Assembly (NCBI GenBank): GCA_000332255.1
Contig: KB235926.1
Coordinates: forward strand, 1,557,434 to 1,614,292
Length of the DNA: 56,859 bases
Direction: 5' to 3'
DNA from: a cyanobacterium PCC 7702
GTDB taxonomy: Bacteria > Cyanobacteriota > Cyanobacteriia > Cyanobacteriales > Nostocaceae
In this document: positions 8,620 through 18,109 of the stretch, piece by piece
How the letters are laid out: every line of letters starts with the position of its first letter
How positions within the stretch are numbered: the first letter of the stretch is position 1
Position numbers and translations under genes: made by a program
Notes under the pieces: model-generated
Database searches by the model: none
What the model was told of the DNA's origin: nothing
What the model saw: only the letters and a program-made list of their open reading frames with translations

Positions 8620-9522
8620 ATGGCGGATCAATTAATTCGCGCCACAGCAGCTGATGGTGGAATTCGTGCAGTTGGTGCAATTACAACCCGCTTAACCGAA
8701 GAAGCACGACAGCGCCACAGACTTTCCTATGTAGCAACGGCTGCACTAGGACGAACTATGGCAGCAGGCTTGCTAATGGCATCTAATATGAAGAGGGCCG
8801 GTTCTCGGGTTAATGTTCGAGTTAAAGGTGATGGTCCTTTAGGCGGTATATTGGTAGACGCCGGGGTAGACGGTACAGTGAGGGGTTTTGTAGAAAATCC
8901 TTCCGTGGAATTAGCTCCCAATGAAAAAGGCAAGCTAAATGTTGGCGGCGCAGTGGGAGACGGGTATCTTTATGTTGTCCGCGACGTTGGTTACGGCTAT
9001 CCGTACTCTAGTACAGTAGAATTGATTTCTGGCGAAATCGGGGATGATGTAGCCCATTACCTCGGAACTTCAGAACAAACACCCTCAGCAGTAGTTTTAG
9101 GTGTATTTGTGGGTGCAAAAGGAGTAACCGCCGCCGGCGGCCTGCTGGTGCAAGTGTTGCCTAAAGCAGCTGCAGATGAAGCTTTAATCGAAACTTTGGA
9201 ATCGCGAGTTGCGGCTCTAAAGGGTTTTACGCCATTGTTGCAAGCTGGTAAATCTCTCACAGAAATTCTTCGGGATTTGCTAGGGGATATGGGACTAGTT
9301 ATATTTCCCGAAACCCAAATGCTGCGCTTTTACTGTGGTTGTTCTTTTGAGCGTGTTTTGGGAGCGCTGAAAATGCTGGGAGAAACAGAATTACAAGATA
9401 TGATAGTCAAAGACCGGGGTGCAGAAGCAACTTGCGATTTTTGCGGAACGGTTTACCAGGCAACTGAGGAGGATTTAGCTCAACTGATTGACGATCTGCA
9501 AAAGGAATCGGCTCCCGGGTAG
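8620..9522 (+). CDS. hslO: Hsp33 redox-regulated molecular chaperone
   Basis: 300 residues. Hsp33 is a cytoplasmic holdase that becomes active when oxidants release its zinc. The N-terminal domain (residues 1-180, beginning MADQLIRATAADGGIRAVGA) is typical, with the conserved YPYSSTVELISGEIGDDVAHY segment near 127-148. The C-terminal redox switch has all four zinc-binding cysteines: CGC near residue 239 and CDFC near residue 271. Family length is normal. The gene is single and divergent from ybaB. The A/T-rich leader gives the ATG at 8620 as a clear start. Confidence 0.97.
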   Translation: MADQLIRATAADGGIRAVGAITTRLTEEARQRHRLSYVATAALGRTMAAGLLMASNMKRAGSRVNVRVKGDGPLGGILVDAGVDGTVRGFVENPSVELAPNEKGKLNVGGAVGDGYLYVVRDVGYGYPYSSTVELISGEIGDDVAHYLGTSEQTPSAVVLGVFVGAKGVTAAGGLLVQVLPKAAADEALIETLESRVAALKGFTPLLQAGKSLTEILRDLLGDMGLVIFPETQMLRFYCGCSFERVLGALKMLGETELQDMIVKDRGAEATCDFCGTVYQATEEDLAQLIDDLQKESAPG

Positions 9523-9679
9523 TTAGTATTATTTTTTACTTAAAATCCAGATTGGTAATGATATCTAGGGAGAAAAATTCCTGCAAGAGGTAGCTTTTTC
9601 ATAACCTGAAGGTTACCATGGCAACAACAGAAGTCATCACTGCTAGCAGATCGCTGTGAAATTACTTTGGTGGATGAAG

Positions 9680-11716
9680 ATGACAGAGCGGGATATTTCA
9701 GAAAGTTGGTCGCAAGGTCAAGCCAAACAGCCCCATCCGATGACAAGATTATCCCAGCCAACAACAGTTGATGGCAATACTCAGTCTGGCGTACCAGCTA
9801 GCGGTTCCAACTCGGAGTCAATGCCTTTGGGAGATCGTCTTCATTTGCAACCGACTTTGCCACCTAATGGAAATTCTAAGCAGCTACCGCGCTGGTTAAA
9901 AAGTTGGGTTTTTTGGGCATTATTGTTAACAATAATACCGGGAACTGTGGGATTAATAGCGATGGCAATGTTGCTAAAGTTACCAGCAGCACCCAACTGC
10001 CCGTCAATTTTTTGGCCGCTGGCGAGCGCTTCGGTACGTTTGCACTGTGCTCAACTAGCAGCTTCCAAGCAAACGGTAAAAGATTTGTTAGAGGCGATCG
10101 CCCTAGTTAAACCATTACCGCAAAGCCATCCTTTGCGCTCGGAAATAGACCGCTTGATTGAAGAATGGTCGCGAGATATTATTCGCTTGGCTGGAGAGAG
10201 TTTTCAAGCAGGTTCGTTAGAAGAAGCGATCGCCACAGTCCGCCAAATTCCCAAAGATGTACCCGCATACAAATTGGTAGAAGAAGAAATTGCCAAGTGG
10301 CAATCTATATGGTCGAAAGCAGAAAAGATTTATCAACAAGCGCAAGCAGAACTGCGCGCGCAACATTGGCATGACGCATTTATGGTTGCTGCCAAGTTAT
10401 TGCGGGTAGATAATAAATATTGGGCAACTTTTAAGTATGACGAAATCAACCGTCTCATTGCTAGCGCCCGTGAAGATGCCGACAAGCTAGCTAAAGCTGA
10501 AAATTTAGCCCAAAGCAAGAATGTAGAGAATATTCTTAAGGCAATTAAGCTAGCAGAATCAATTGACCAAAACAGTTATCTTTATCAAAAAGCTCAAGAG
10601 GCTATTCCTAAATTTGGACGGCAAATGTTGGAATTGGCACAACAAAAATTAGACCAGCGCAATGCTGACGAAGCCATTTCCATAGCCCAAAAAATTCCCC
10701 CCGTTACCGGACTGGAATCGGAAAGCGAGGATTTTATTGCTTTGGCAGAAGCACAAAAAAATGCTTGGTTGGGTAATATTGAGGGGTTAGAAACGGCAAT
10801 TGCCCAAGCTCAGCAAATCGATCCCTCCAGACCAATCTACAGCAAAGCACAGCAGCTGATTGCCCGCTGGCAACTAGAAATTGAAGATCTCGCCAAGCTA
10901 GAAAAAGCGCGATCGCTAGCCAGTCTCGGTTCAGTAAGTGACCTAACAGCAGCCATACGAGAAGCACAACAAATTCCCGATGGCAACCCCCGAGCCAAAG
11001 AAGCAAAACAACAAATCAATGACTGGGTTACTCAAATACAAACTATTGAAGACAGACCTTATTTAGACCGCGCCGAACAAATCGCTTTATTCGAGGATAT
11101 CAACTCTTTGCAAGCCGCGATCGCCGAAGCTAGCCAAATTCGTCGGGGTCGCGCATTATACCCAGAAGCACAAAGAAAAATTGCTGCTTGGACGGCTAAG
11201 ATCGAGCGCATTCAGGATCAACCTTACTTGGATCGAGCTCGGGAATTAGCTAGTATCGGTAATTTATCGCAAGCAATTGCCGTTGCTAGACAAATTGGAC
11301 CGGGAAGAGCACTTTCTCAAGAAGCACAAGCAGCAATAGACGATTGGCAAGCACAAATTGACGCCAGAGAAAACTGGAAGCAAGCACAAGCAGTCGCACT
11401 CGGTGGTAACGCCCAATCCCTCGCCCAGGCAATTCGCCTTGCACAACGGGTTCCCCGTAGCAGTCCCTTACGGGCTGATGTGAATATAGCTATCGACCAA
11501 TGGAGTCAGCAACTATTACAGATAGCACGCACTCAAGGCGAATCTGATATTCCTGGAGCGATCGAAACAGCCAAATTAATTCCCCGTGGTAGTGCAGCCT
11601 ACACAGAAGCGCAAGAGCAAATCCGATCTTGGCGCCAGTTTCTCTATCCTCAACCGGTACCATCATTTCAGCTACCAACACCCTCAACCATACAAGAACA
11701 AATCTTGGTAAGATAG
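9680..11716 (+). CDS. Membrane-anchored helical-repeat protein, unknown function
   Basis: 678 residues from the ATG at 9680 (MTERDISESWSQ); an earlier ATG at 9656 would add eight residues. The first 75 residues are polar and low in complexity, followed by one membrane helix (about residues 78-100, WVFWALLLTIIPGTVGLIAM). The remaining ~570 residues form repeats of about 60 residues, each with AIA-x-A-x-QI, a small loop, A-(Q/K)-x-x-I-x-x-W and LDRA-x-x-LA. They resemble TPR-like helical hairpins. A single anchor with a large repeat domain suggests a periplasmic or lumenal scaffold. Homologues are sometimes annotated as chromosome segregation ATPase, but I see no Walker motif. Function unknown. 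Confidence 0.82.
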   Translation: MTERDISESWSQGQAKQPHPMTRLSQPTTVDGNTQSGVPASGSNSESMPLGDRLHLQPTLPPNGNSKQLPRWLKSWVFWALLLTIIPGTVGLIAMAMLLKLPAAPNCPSIFWPLASASVRLHCAQLAASKQTVKDLLEAIALVKPLPQSHPLRSEIDRLIEEWSRDIIRLAGESFQAGSLEEAIATVRQIPKDVPAYKLVEEEIAKWQSIWSKAEKIYQQAQAELRAQHWHDAFMVAAKLLRVDNKYWATFKYDEINRLIASAREDADKLAKAENLAQSKNVENILKAIKLAESIDQNSYLYQKAQEAIPKFGRQMLELAQQKLDQRNADEAISIAQKIPPVTGLESESEDFIALAEAQKNAWLGNIEGLETAIAQAQQIDPSRPIYSKAQQLIARWQLEIEDLAKLEKARSLASLGSVSDLTAAIREAQQIPDGNPRAKEAKQQINDWVTQIQTIEDRPYLDRAEQIALFEDINSLQAAIAEASQIRRGRALYPEAQRKIAAWTAKIERIQDQPYLDRARELASIGNLSQAIAVARQIGPGRALSQEAQAAIDDWQAQIDARENWKQAQAVALGGNAQSLAQAIRLAQRVPRSSPLRADVNIAIDQWSQQLLQIARTQGESDIPGAIETAKLIPRGSAAYTEAQEQIRSWRQFLYPQPVPSFQLPTPSTIQEQILVR

Positions 11717-12350
11717 TTTTTTACTGGGGATATTTTGCTTGGCAATTGAAAATATCCTAGAAATTCCACCTACGCAAATACTTTTGGCTGCAGTCTTTTT
11801 TCAAATTTTGATGATTTTTATCAGCGTTGCCGATTTCAGTCTCAAAAAATCTTTTTGATGAGGTAATTTTACTTGTTAATATATAAAAATTAAGATTTTT
11901 AATATTAACTATAACCTGACTTCTTTTATCCTCCGGTCAAGTCAACGCTAAACTAGAAGCAGATAACAGCATTAAGAAATTAAAGACACTTGCTTGCAGT
12001 TGGACTGCGTATGTTATAAAGAGGATTTAATTGCTACTTAAAGTTAGAGTCTGCTTTTGGCCGGAATTTTTATTCGGCATTATTCGGCATGGGCTGTTAT
12101 TGACATTAACTATGAGCTATCATCATTTTGATTCAGAAGCAGTAATATGAGAACTATAAAACAACCACGTGCAATCCTGCCAACTAGGGTGGACTGCTAT
12201 TATATCTGTTTTCCTCGTCGAAGCGAACAGGTTAGTATATAATCCCTGAGCAAGCAGTCAAAAAAAACGAATCGCACCTTGGCACCACCCAAAACAGTTT
12301 TTGTGTAACCAGTCTCAATAAATTTCTTGTATTTCCATTTAGAGGCAATA
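11717..12350. other. Long intergenic region upstream of the NYN gene
   Basis: I see no coding potential on either strand. It is A/T-rich. The only structure noticed is a 10-bp tandem duplication (TTATTCGGCA twice, 12070-12089). Confidence 0.5.
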
Positions 12351-13022
12351 ATGGCTATTACTAGTTTTAACAAAAAAAACACTCAAAATCAAGCATGGAA
12401 GCAGCAGCAATTGTATCCAGAAGCAACGCTGCTCGAAACTAATTTTGGAGGTGACACCATCGAACTGCCGGATGTTTCTGGTGAAACTTCGATTTGCAAT
12501 GTCCCCAATCGGGGTCGAGTAGTGGTTTTAATTGATGGTTCCAATTTGTTTTATGCTGCTTTGCAATTAGGTATTGAAATTGATTACTCGAAACTACTTT
12601 ACCATTTAGCAAAAGGCGGTAAATTGCTGCGGGCGTTCTTCTACACAGGGGTAGATCGCAGCAATGAAAAACAGCAGGGTTTTCTTTTATGGATGCGTCG
12701 CAACGGCTATCGTGTTGTCACCAAAGATGTAGTTCAATTTCCTGATGGTTCCAAAAAAGCTAATTTGGAAGTAGAACTTGCTGTAGATATGATGACTTTA
12801 GCTCCTTACTGCGATACTGTAGTTTTAGTCAGTGGAGATGGAGATTTGGCTTATGCTGTAAATGCTGTTTCCTACAAAGGAGTAAGAGTAGAAGTTGTCA
12901 GTCTGCGTTCCATGACCAGCGAAAGTTTAATTAATGTCGCTGACTGTTTTATTGACCTGGATAGCATTAAAGAAGAAATTCAAAAAGTTTCCCATTCCCA
13001 TTCTCAAATCAGCTATATGTAG
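12351..13022 (+). CDS. NYN domain (LabA-like) protein
   Basis: 223 residues from the ATG at 12351, which has AGAGG five bases upstream; an in-frame start further 5' is less likely. After about 50 variable residues the NYN (PIN-like) domain starts at VVVLIDGSNLFYA. The second acidic cluster is LEVELAVDMMTL and the third VLVSGDGDLAYAV, placing the conserved Asp residues of the metal site. The C-terminus (VEVVSLRSMTSESLINVADC) closes the domain. In Synechococcus, LabA of this family acts in circadian output; NYN domains in general are predicted RNases. Whether this protein is the LabA orthologue or a paralogue cannot be decided here. Confidence 0.88.
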   Translation: MAITSFNKKNTQNQAWKQQQLYPEATLLETNFGGDTIELPDVSGETSICNVPNRGRVVVLIDGSNLFYAALQLGIEIDYSKLLYHLAKGGKLLRAFFYTGVDRSNEKQQGFLLWMRRNGYRVVTKDVVQFPDGSKKANLEVELAVDMMTLAPYCDTVVLVSGDGDLAYAVNAVSYKGVRVEVVSLRSMTSESLINVADCFIDLDSIKEEIQKVSHSHSQISYM

Positions 13023-13058
13023 CCTGTACTCCTAGAGCGATCGCGCCCTATCTGCTAG

Positions 13059-14579
13059 CTAGCTGTAAAGTTGTGCTTCTATTTGCCGTACAACGGTTAG
13101 CGCTGAATAACTAACGCCTGCGGTACCCTCACCCGGATGGGTGGAGTCGCCGACCAACCACAAATGCTTGATAGGTGTACGATTGGCAAAGCCAAAAGGA
13201 CCGAATGTAGATATTCTTTGACCGATCCCACCAACAATACCCTGGTAGCGTGCTGTATAACGAGCGAAGGTTCGGGGTGTAGCTGCTTCTACATGGATGA
13301 TAGTTTCTGGTTTCAAATAAAAAAATTGAGCCAGACGGGCGATCGCATCTTCTGTATATTTTTTCTTTAAACCTTGATAATCCTCCGTACACCACCACTG
13401 GTGCGGATCTACAAAAGATGATGCGATAATTGTAGCTTTTTTTGTAGGTGCACGACCATCGCCGGGACGGCTAACGGATACAAACAAAGAATTATTCTCA
13501 CCAATCGGACCGCTAGCATCGTACAGAAACTGAAGGTGAGGCGGACATTGAGCGGGAATGGCACTTTCGTCAACACCCAAATACACCACAAAAGCACTGG
13601 ATGGAGTTGGTAGTTTTTGAACGCGCCTTTTATATCCACGCGGTACTTTATCGCCTAATAGCTGTACCAAATTTTGCACAGTAACATTAGCAATGACTTG
13701 GTCAGCTGGTTCTATCCACACTTTTTTTGTTTTTTGATCGCGAATTACAACTGCAGTCGCTTTCCCATTTTCGACTTGAATTTGCTCTGCAGTGTGACGC
13801 ATCAGCAATTGACCGCCATCTCTTTTGAGCGCTTGTACCAAGCGATCGCTCAGTACTTGCATGCTACCTTGCAAATGAAACAATCCTTGCGGTTTTTGCG
13901 ATATACTCAACGCCGTCGCTGCGTAAAGCAAAGCAGTTTCCTGAGCACTGACCTGAGAATATAATTTCAGTTGCAAATCTAAAAATGTCCGCAAACGCCG
14001 ATCCTTAGCCAATCCATAGATACGCAGTGCATCCCCTACTGTTAGTAAAGTATAGGGTATGGTGATTAAGGTATCGGGACGTATTGCTTTCATCAGTTGT
14101 AAAAAATCCCAAAGATGACGCGGTGGTAGTACTGGGTTGCGTTTTTGAAATTCCCAACTTGCTTGAAACAATGCTGCTATTAGCTGCCAAAAAGGCTCGC
14201 TACCGGGAAACTGCCTTTGGCGTTCTTGTTGCCATTTTTGCGGTTCCGACCAAACATTAACAGGCGTTGTTTCTCCTGGTAAATATACTGCACAAGCGGG
14301 ATCGCAAAGCGTGGCTTGTGGTAAATCTATATCTAATTCTGAAAAAATACGATGGTGAATCCCCCCTGGTTCTAAACCCGCTACCTGAGTAGCTCCCACA
14401 TCAAAAATAAAATCCTGGCGCCGAAAGCTGGAAGCACACCCCCCGGGTACTAAGGCTTGATCCACAATCAAAACGCTGTGTCCCCTACGCGCCAATAACG
14501 CTCCAGCAGTCAAACCGCCAATTCCTGCACCAATAACGATAATGCGGGATTTTTTGTTGCCAAGAGGATGACTGGACAT
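13059..14579 (-). CDS. crtD: C-3',4' desaturase CrtD (carotenoid desaturase)
   Basis: 506 residues from the Met at 14579 (MSSHPLGNKK); four more codons are open upstream. The FAD-binding motif IVIGAGIGGLTAGALLARRG is at residues 14-33. It is followed by PGGCASSFRRQDFIFDVGAT and VAGLEPGGIHH, typical of cyanobacterial CrtD (Slr1293 type). The C-terminal phytoene-desaturase signature includes HLWLVGDSTHPGEGTAGVSY. The enzyme introduces the 3',4' double bond in myxoxanthophyll biosynthesis and acts at membranes. It is convergent with the NYN gene (36-bp gap) and divergent from the M16 peptidase. Other phytoene-desaturase-like oxidoreductases look similar, but the match to CrtD is good. Confidence 0.9.
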   Translation of the reverse strand: MSSHPLGNKKSRIIVIGAGIGGLTAGALLARRGHSVLIVDQALVPGGCASSFRRQDFIFDVGATQVAGLEPGGIHHRIFSELDIDLPQATLCDPACAVYLPGETTPVNVWSEPQKWQQERQRQFPGSEPFWQLIAALFQASWEFQKRNPVLPPRHLWDFLQLMKAIRPDTLITIPYTLLTVGDALRIYGLAKDRRLRTFLDLQLKLYSQVSAQETALLYAATALSISQKPQGLFHLQGSMQVLSDRLVQALKRDGGQLLMRHTAEQIQVENGKATAVVIRDQKTKKVWIEPADQVIANVTVQNLVQLLGDKVPRGYKRRVQKLPTPSSAFVVYLGVDESAIPAQCPPHLQFLYDASGPIGENNSLFVSVSRPGDGRAPTKKATIIASSFVDPHQWWCTEDYQGLKKKYTEDAIARLAQFFYLKPETIIHVEAATPRTFARYTARYQGIVGGIGQRISTFGPFGFANRTPIKHLWLVGDSTHPGEGTAGVSYSALTVVRQIEAQLYS

Positions 14580-14728
14580 GAAAATTGCCAAACATTTCTT
14601 AATATTTATATGAAAATTTTAATATTTTTCTCAGAAATTAGGAATACAGCCCCATAAGTAACAATTTCCGTCAATATCGAGAAAGCACCTATGTAAGATA
14701 GAAGGTACTAGCTCACTCACGATTACCA

Positions 14729-16012
14729 ATGACCTCAACACTGCTGAAATTTGCTCGTTTGAACGCACCAAAACTCCATCAATTGCCAAACGGTTTAACG
14801 ATCGTAGCCGAGCAGATGCCGGTAGAAGCAGTTAATCTCAGCTTGTGGGTTAACGCCGGCTCAGTCGTAGAAGCAGATGCAATCAACGGCATGGCCCACT
14901 TTCTAGAACACATGGTTTTTAAGGGCACTGAGAGACTAAAAAATGGTGAGTTTGAATATCTAGTCGAACAACGGGGTGCTGTTACCAACGCTGCCACAAG
15001 TCAAGATTATACCCATTATTACATTACAACAGCTCCCGAAGATTTTGCCGTTCTTGCTCCATTGCAAATTGATGTAGTATTGAATGCTACTATCCCTGAG
15101 GATGCCTTTGAGCGGGAACGGTTTGTCATCCTGGAAGAAATTAGACGCTCTGAAGATAATCCCCGCCAGCGAACTTTCTCCAGAGCAATGGAAATAGCAT
15201 TTTTGCAGCACCCCTACAGACGTCCTGTACTGGGTTCAAACGAAGTTATTTCCCAACTTCAACCGCAGCAAATGCGGGATTTTCATGCTCGTTGGTATCA
15301 ACCCCAGTTCCTCACAGCTGTGGCTGTAGGTAATTTACCCACAGAACAATTAATAGAAATTATTGCAGAGGAATTTGCGCGCAGCATTGCTCGCCAACCA
15401 ACAAAAACCAACAACCAACACTTAACTTTTGCTCCCGAACCTCCGTTTACAAGTATTCTTCGCCAGGAATTTACAGACGCAACTCTTCAACAAGCACGAT
15501 TAGTAATGGTTTGGCGAGTTCCAGGATTGGTCGAACTCGAGAAAACCTATGCTTTGGATGTTTTAGCAGCTATTTTAGGCCACGGACGAACATCCAGACT
15601 CGTCAGAAGTTTGCGAGAAGAAAAAAGATTGGTTTCCCACATTTCTGTAAGCAACATCACTTACAAACAGCAAGGAATATTTTATATCTGCGCCCATTGT
15701 GCAGTGGAAAATGTAACTGCAACAGAAGAAGCGATCGCTCAACAGATTCGAAGATTGCAAACAGAACTCGTCCAGGATGCGGAAATTGCCAGAGTGCACA
15801 AGCGCGTGGCAAATCGCTTTATTTTCGGTAACGAAACACCAAGCGAACGGGCGGGATTATACGGTTACTATCAAACATTAATAGGAAATCTCGAACCAGC
15901 CTTTGATTACCCAAATCACATTCAAGCCCAAAATGCAGCTGATTTGATGGTAGCAGCGCAAAAGTATCTACAAAGCGATGCTTACGGAGCGATCGTTCTC
16001 AAACCATATTAA
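14729..16012 (+). CDS. M16 family zinc metallopeptidase
   Basis: 427 residues. The inverted zinc motif H-x-x-E-H is intact (HFLEH in NGMAHFLEHMVFKGTERL, about residue 57) with the downstream Glu in EEIRRSEDNPRQR. The C-terminal half has the R/Y-type substrate region with NETPSERAGLYGYYQ. This is a single-unit M16B protein (processing-peptidase/PqqL-like). Cyanobacterial genomes usually encode such an active subunit together with a second, zinc-less partner gene; no partner lies adjacent here. It has no signal peptide. The substrate is unknown. It is transcribed divergently from crtD across about 150 bases. Confidence 0.93.
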   Translation: MTSTLLKFARLNAPKLHQLPNGLTIVAEQMPVEAVNLSLWVNAGSVVEADAINGMAHFLEHMVFKGTERLKNGEFEYLVEQRGAVTNAATSQDYTHYYITTAPEDFAVLAPLQIDVVLNATIPEDAFERERFVILEEIRRSEDNPRQRTFSRAMEIAFLQHPYRRPVLGSNEVISQLQPQQMRDFHARWYQPQFLTAVAVGNLPTEQLIEIIAEEFARSIARQPTKTNNQHLTFAPEPPFTSILRQEFTDATLQQARLVMVWRVPGLVELEKTYALDVLAAILGHGRTSRLVRSLREEKRLVSHISVSNITYKQQGIFYICAHCAVENVTATEEAIAQQIRRLQTELVQDAEIARVHKRVANRFIFGNETPSERAGLYGYYQTLIGNLEPAFDYPNHIQAQNAADLMVAAQKYLQSDAYGAIVLKPY

Positions 16013-16130
16013 CCAATTTGGGTTGTAGTAATTAAGCCTACTTGCATCAGAAGATAGATATACTTCAGAATATTGCGAGTGTTTCCAGTTCCAAGAAACG
16101 CTCTTATGTCAAGCCGTTACTATTCCCGGA

Positions 16131-17006
16131 ATGATCTGGACTGAAATTGAAACCCATATTAGCCAAGTCACTGGTGAAAAATTCTCCTCATCACAGCGAC
16201 GCAGTGTCAGTGGTGGATGCATCAACCAAGGTTATGCTGTTGCTGATGGTAAGCGAAGCTTCTTTGTCAAGCTCAACCAAGCATCCCAAACTGCTATGTT
16301 TGAGGCAGAGGCGCAAGCGCTGCAGCAAATACTAGATACAAATACCATTCGCGTTCCCCGACCTCTTTGTTGGGGAAGTGCGGGTGATTCCTCTTACCTA
16401 GTATTGGAATGGTTGGAAATGGGTTCGGGAGATAGCAAATCTTGGGAACAGATGGGCCGTAATTTAGCAGCAATGCATAAAGCCACCAGTTCTCAAGGAT
16501 TTGGTTGGCATATGAACAATACCATCGGTTCCACACCCCAAATCAACACTTGGACTTGCAATTGGGCAGAATTTTATACCAAGCATCGCCTGGGTTACCA
16601 ATTTCAGCTCGCCAGACGTCGGGGTGGCCGTTTTCCGCAAGCAGAAGAATTGCTAGCTGCAATTCCAGAACTGTTAGAAGCACGCAACCCACTACCTTCT
16701 TTGGTACACGGTGATTTGTGGGGAGGAAACGCTGGGTTTAGCATCCAAGGAGAACCGGTAATTTTCGATCCCGCCACTTACTTTGGAGATCGAGAGGTAG
16801 ATATTGCCATGACCGAACTTTTCGGTGGCTTTCCAGCGGCATTTTATCATGGGTACAATCAAGTCTTTCCCTTAGATGAGGGATACCAAAAGCGAAAGAA
16901 TTTGTATAATTTATACCACATTCTCAATCACTTCAACTTGTTTGGTGGTGGATACGAGTCGCAAGCTAATAGCATGATTGTTAGAATTTTGCGAGCAACT
17001 AGCTAA
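16131..17006 (+). CDS. Fructosamine kinase family protein
   Basis: 291 residues with the fructosamine-3-kinase/aminoglycoside-phosphotransferase fold. Visible are the glycine-rich start SVSGGCINQGYAV, the ATP-binding Lys in FFVKLN, the hinge LVLEWLEMG, the catalytic loop VHGDLWGGN (about residues 195-203) and the metal-binding FDPATYFGDREVDIAM. The bacterial family phosphorylates ribulosamines or erythrulosamines on glycated proteins so that they decompose, a repair function. Length and motifs are complete. It is followed 65 bases later on the same strand by the small gene 17072-17422. Confidence 0.92.
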   Translation: MIWTEIETHISQVTGEKFSSSQRRSVSGGCINQGYAVADGKRSFFVKLNQASQTAMFEAEAQALQQILDTNTIRVPRPLCWGSAGDSSYLVLEWLEMGSGDSKSWEQMGRNLAAMHKATSSQGFGWHMNNTIGSTPQINTWTCNWAEFYTKHRLGYQFQLARRRGGRFPQAEELLAAIPELLEARNPLPSLVHGDLWGGNAGFSIQGEPVIFDPATYFGDREVDIAMTELFGGFPAAFYHGYNQVFPLDEGYQKRKNLYNLYHILNHFNLFGGGYESQANSMIVRILRATS

Positions 17007-17071
17007 GCGTGCTTTTCTAATTCAGTGTATATACTTAAATAGTGAGCAATAATATACGCTAATCTAAAGGC

Positions 17072-17422
17072 ATGAATTACGAAACTGCTCGCAAATTTCT
17101 AATTGACCAAACATTCATCGCAAAGGAAAACACGGAAGAGACCCTTTTAAAGCGCATGCAGCAAGGGAAACCGCCTGTTCCCGGTCAAATTACTTCCATA
17201 TTATTGGCATTGAAAGTGGTATTCGAAAATCTTAAAGAAGCTACGACTATTGATAAAGAATTAGCTTATGCCTTATACCAGCTTGCGGTTAAGACTCAAA
17301 TGCTGTTTGCAGGAGGGCGTAAAGCAGGAGTTGAATGGCCCCCCCTACTCAAGGAAGATTTATTAAGAATAGCGATCGCAGCTGAAAGTATTTTTTCCGG
17401 TCGCTGGCAAAATTTACATTAA
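17072..17422 (+). CDS. Conserved small cyanobacterial protein
   Basis: 116 residues, mostly helical, beginning MNYETARKFLIDQTFIAKEN and ending FSGRWQNLH. It has no signal peptide and no catalytic motif. Similar short proteins in cyanobacteria have been labelled dethiobiotin synthetase, but this one is half the length of BioD and lacks a P-loop, so I do not support that name. It probably shares a transcript with the fructosamine kinase gene. The 3' end is convergent with 17433-18044, with an 10-base gap. Confidence 0.78.
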   Translation: MNYETARKFLIDQTFIAKENTEETLLKRMQQGKPPVPGQITSILLALKVVFENLKEATTIDKELAYALYQLAVKTQMLFAGGRKAGVEWPPLLKEDLLRIAIAAESIFSGRWQNLH

Positions 17423-17432
17423 TTGTTTGTAA

Positions 17433-18044
17433 TTATCGAGTTTGCAATTGTGCTTCCAGTTTTTCAAGGTCGGACTTGAGCAAAACAGTCATTTGACCAG
17501 TGAAAGCTTTACCGTTTCTAGGTTGAGCAATTTCCATCCAATAAGCATAGCGATCGCCTAAACGCAATTGTCCGCGTAAAGCTTCCCGAATGGGAGTTTT
17601 GGCAAAACGCGCCGAGTTAATGGTGCTTTGGTTTGGATACTCGTACACTACCTGAGCGTTTTTAAAGTCCTGATAAATATCTAAGCCATAAATTATTCGT
17701 AAAGATTCCTCTAAACGCTCAAAATTTACACCGTTGATGGCATCATACATCGCTAGGCGCTCGTTGCGAATGCGGCTGCGGTCTCTAGTAAACCCGATCT
17801 TACCAGGAGGTAATACTGATGCTTGAAAAGTGAAGCGCTGAGCTGCTGTGTCACTCTTTTGTATAAAAAATCGCTCGTTATTGCTGGGACGCAAGGTTGG
17901 ATGTGCTTGAATCCAAGCACCAACTTCTTCTGTGGTTTGTCCTGGTAAGGCTTGAACTGGACTAATAACTAGAGTAGAAAAAACTAAGCAAGGAAAAAGA
18001 GAAAGGGGTAGAATCAGAAAGTTCAATACAGATTTTGTGAGCAT
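17433..18044 (-). CDS. Exported protein of unknown function
   Basis: 203 residues from the ATG at 18044; a TTG five codons upstream is less likely. It begins with a signal peptide: a Lys, then a hydrophobic core (VLNFLILPLSLFPCLVFSTL) and a probable cleavage after VQA near residue 32. The mature protein has about 170 residues, mixed alpha/beta, with the conserved-looking segment RIRNERLAMYDAINGVNFER and LRLGDRYAYWMEIAQPRNG. I recognise no family. It is likely periplasmic or lumenal. It is transcribed alone; the ADH gene upstream is on the same strand with a gap of about 65 bases, so read-through is possible. Confidence 0.75.
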   Translation of the reverse strand: MLTKSVLNFLILPLSLFPCLVFSTLVISPVQALPGQTTEEVGAWIQAHPTLRPSNNERFFIQKSDTAAQRFTFQASVLPPGKIGFTRDRSRIRNERLAMYDAINGVNFERLEESLRIIYGLDIYQDFKNAQVVYEYPNQSTINSARFAKTPIREALRGQLRLGDRYAYWMEIAQPRNGKAFTGQMTVLLKSDLEKLEAQLQTR

Positions 18045-18109
18045 TTTCTTTTTTTCCAAAGGGGTATTCTTAGTTTTCCCCTCTTAAGGCTACCCTCTTA
18101 CTAGTAAAA

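Noticed and set aside
12200-12382. Minus-strand 60-codon open frame
   Set aside because: Overlaps the start of the NYN gene and lacks any coding signal.
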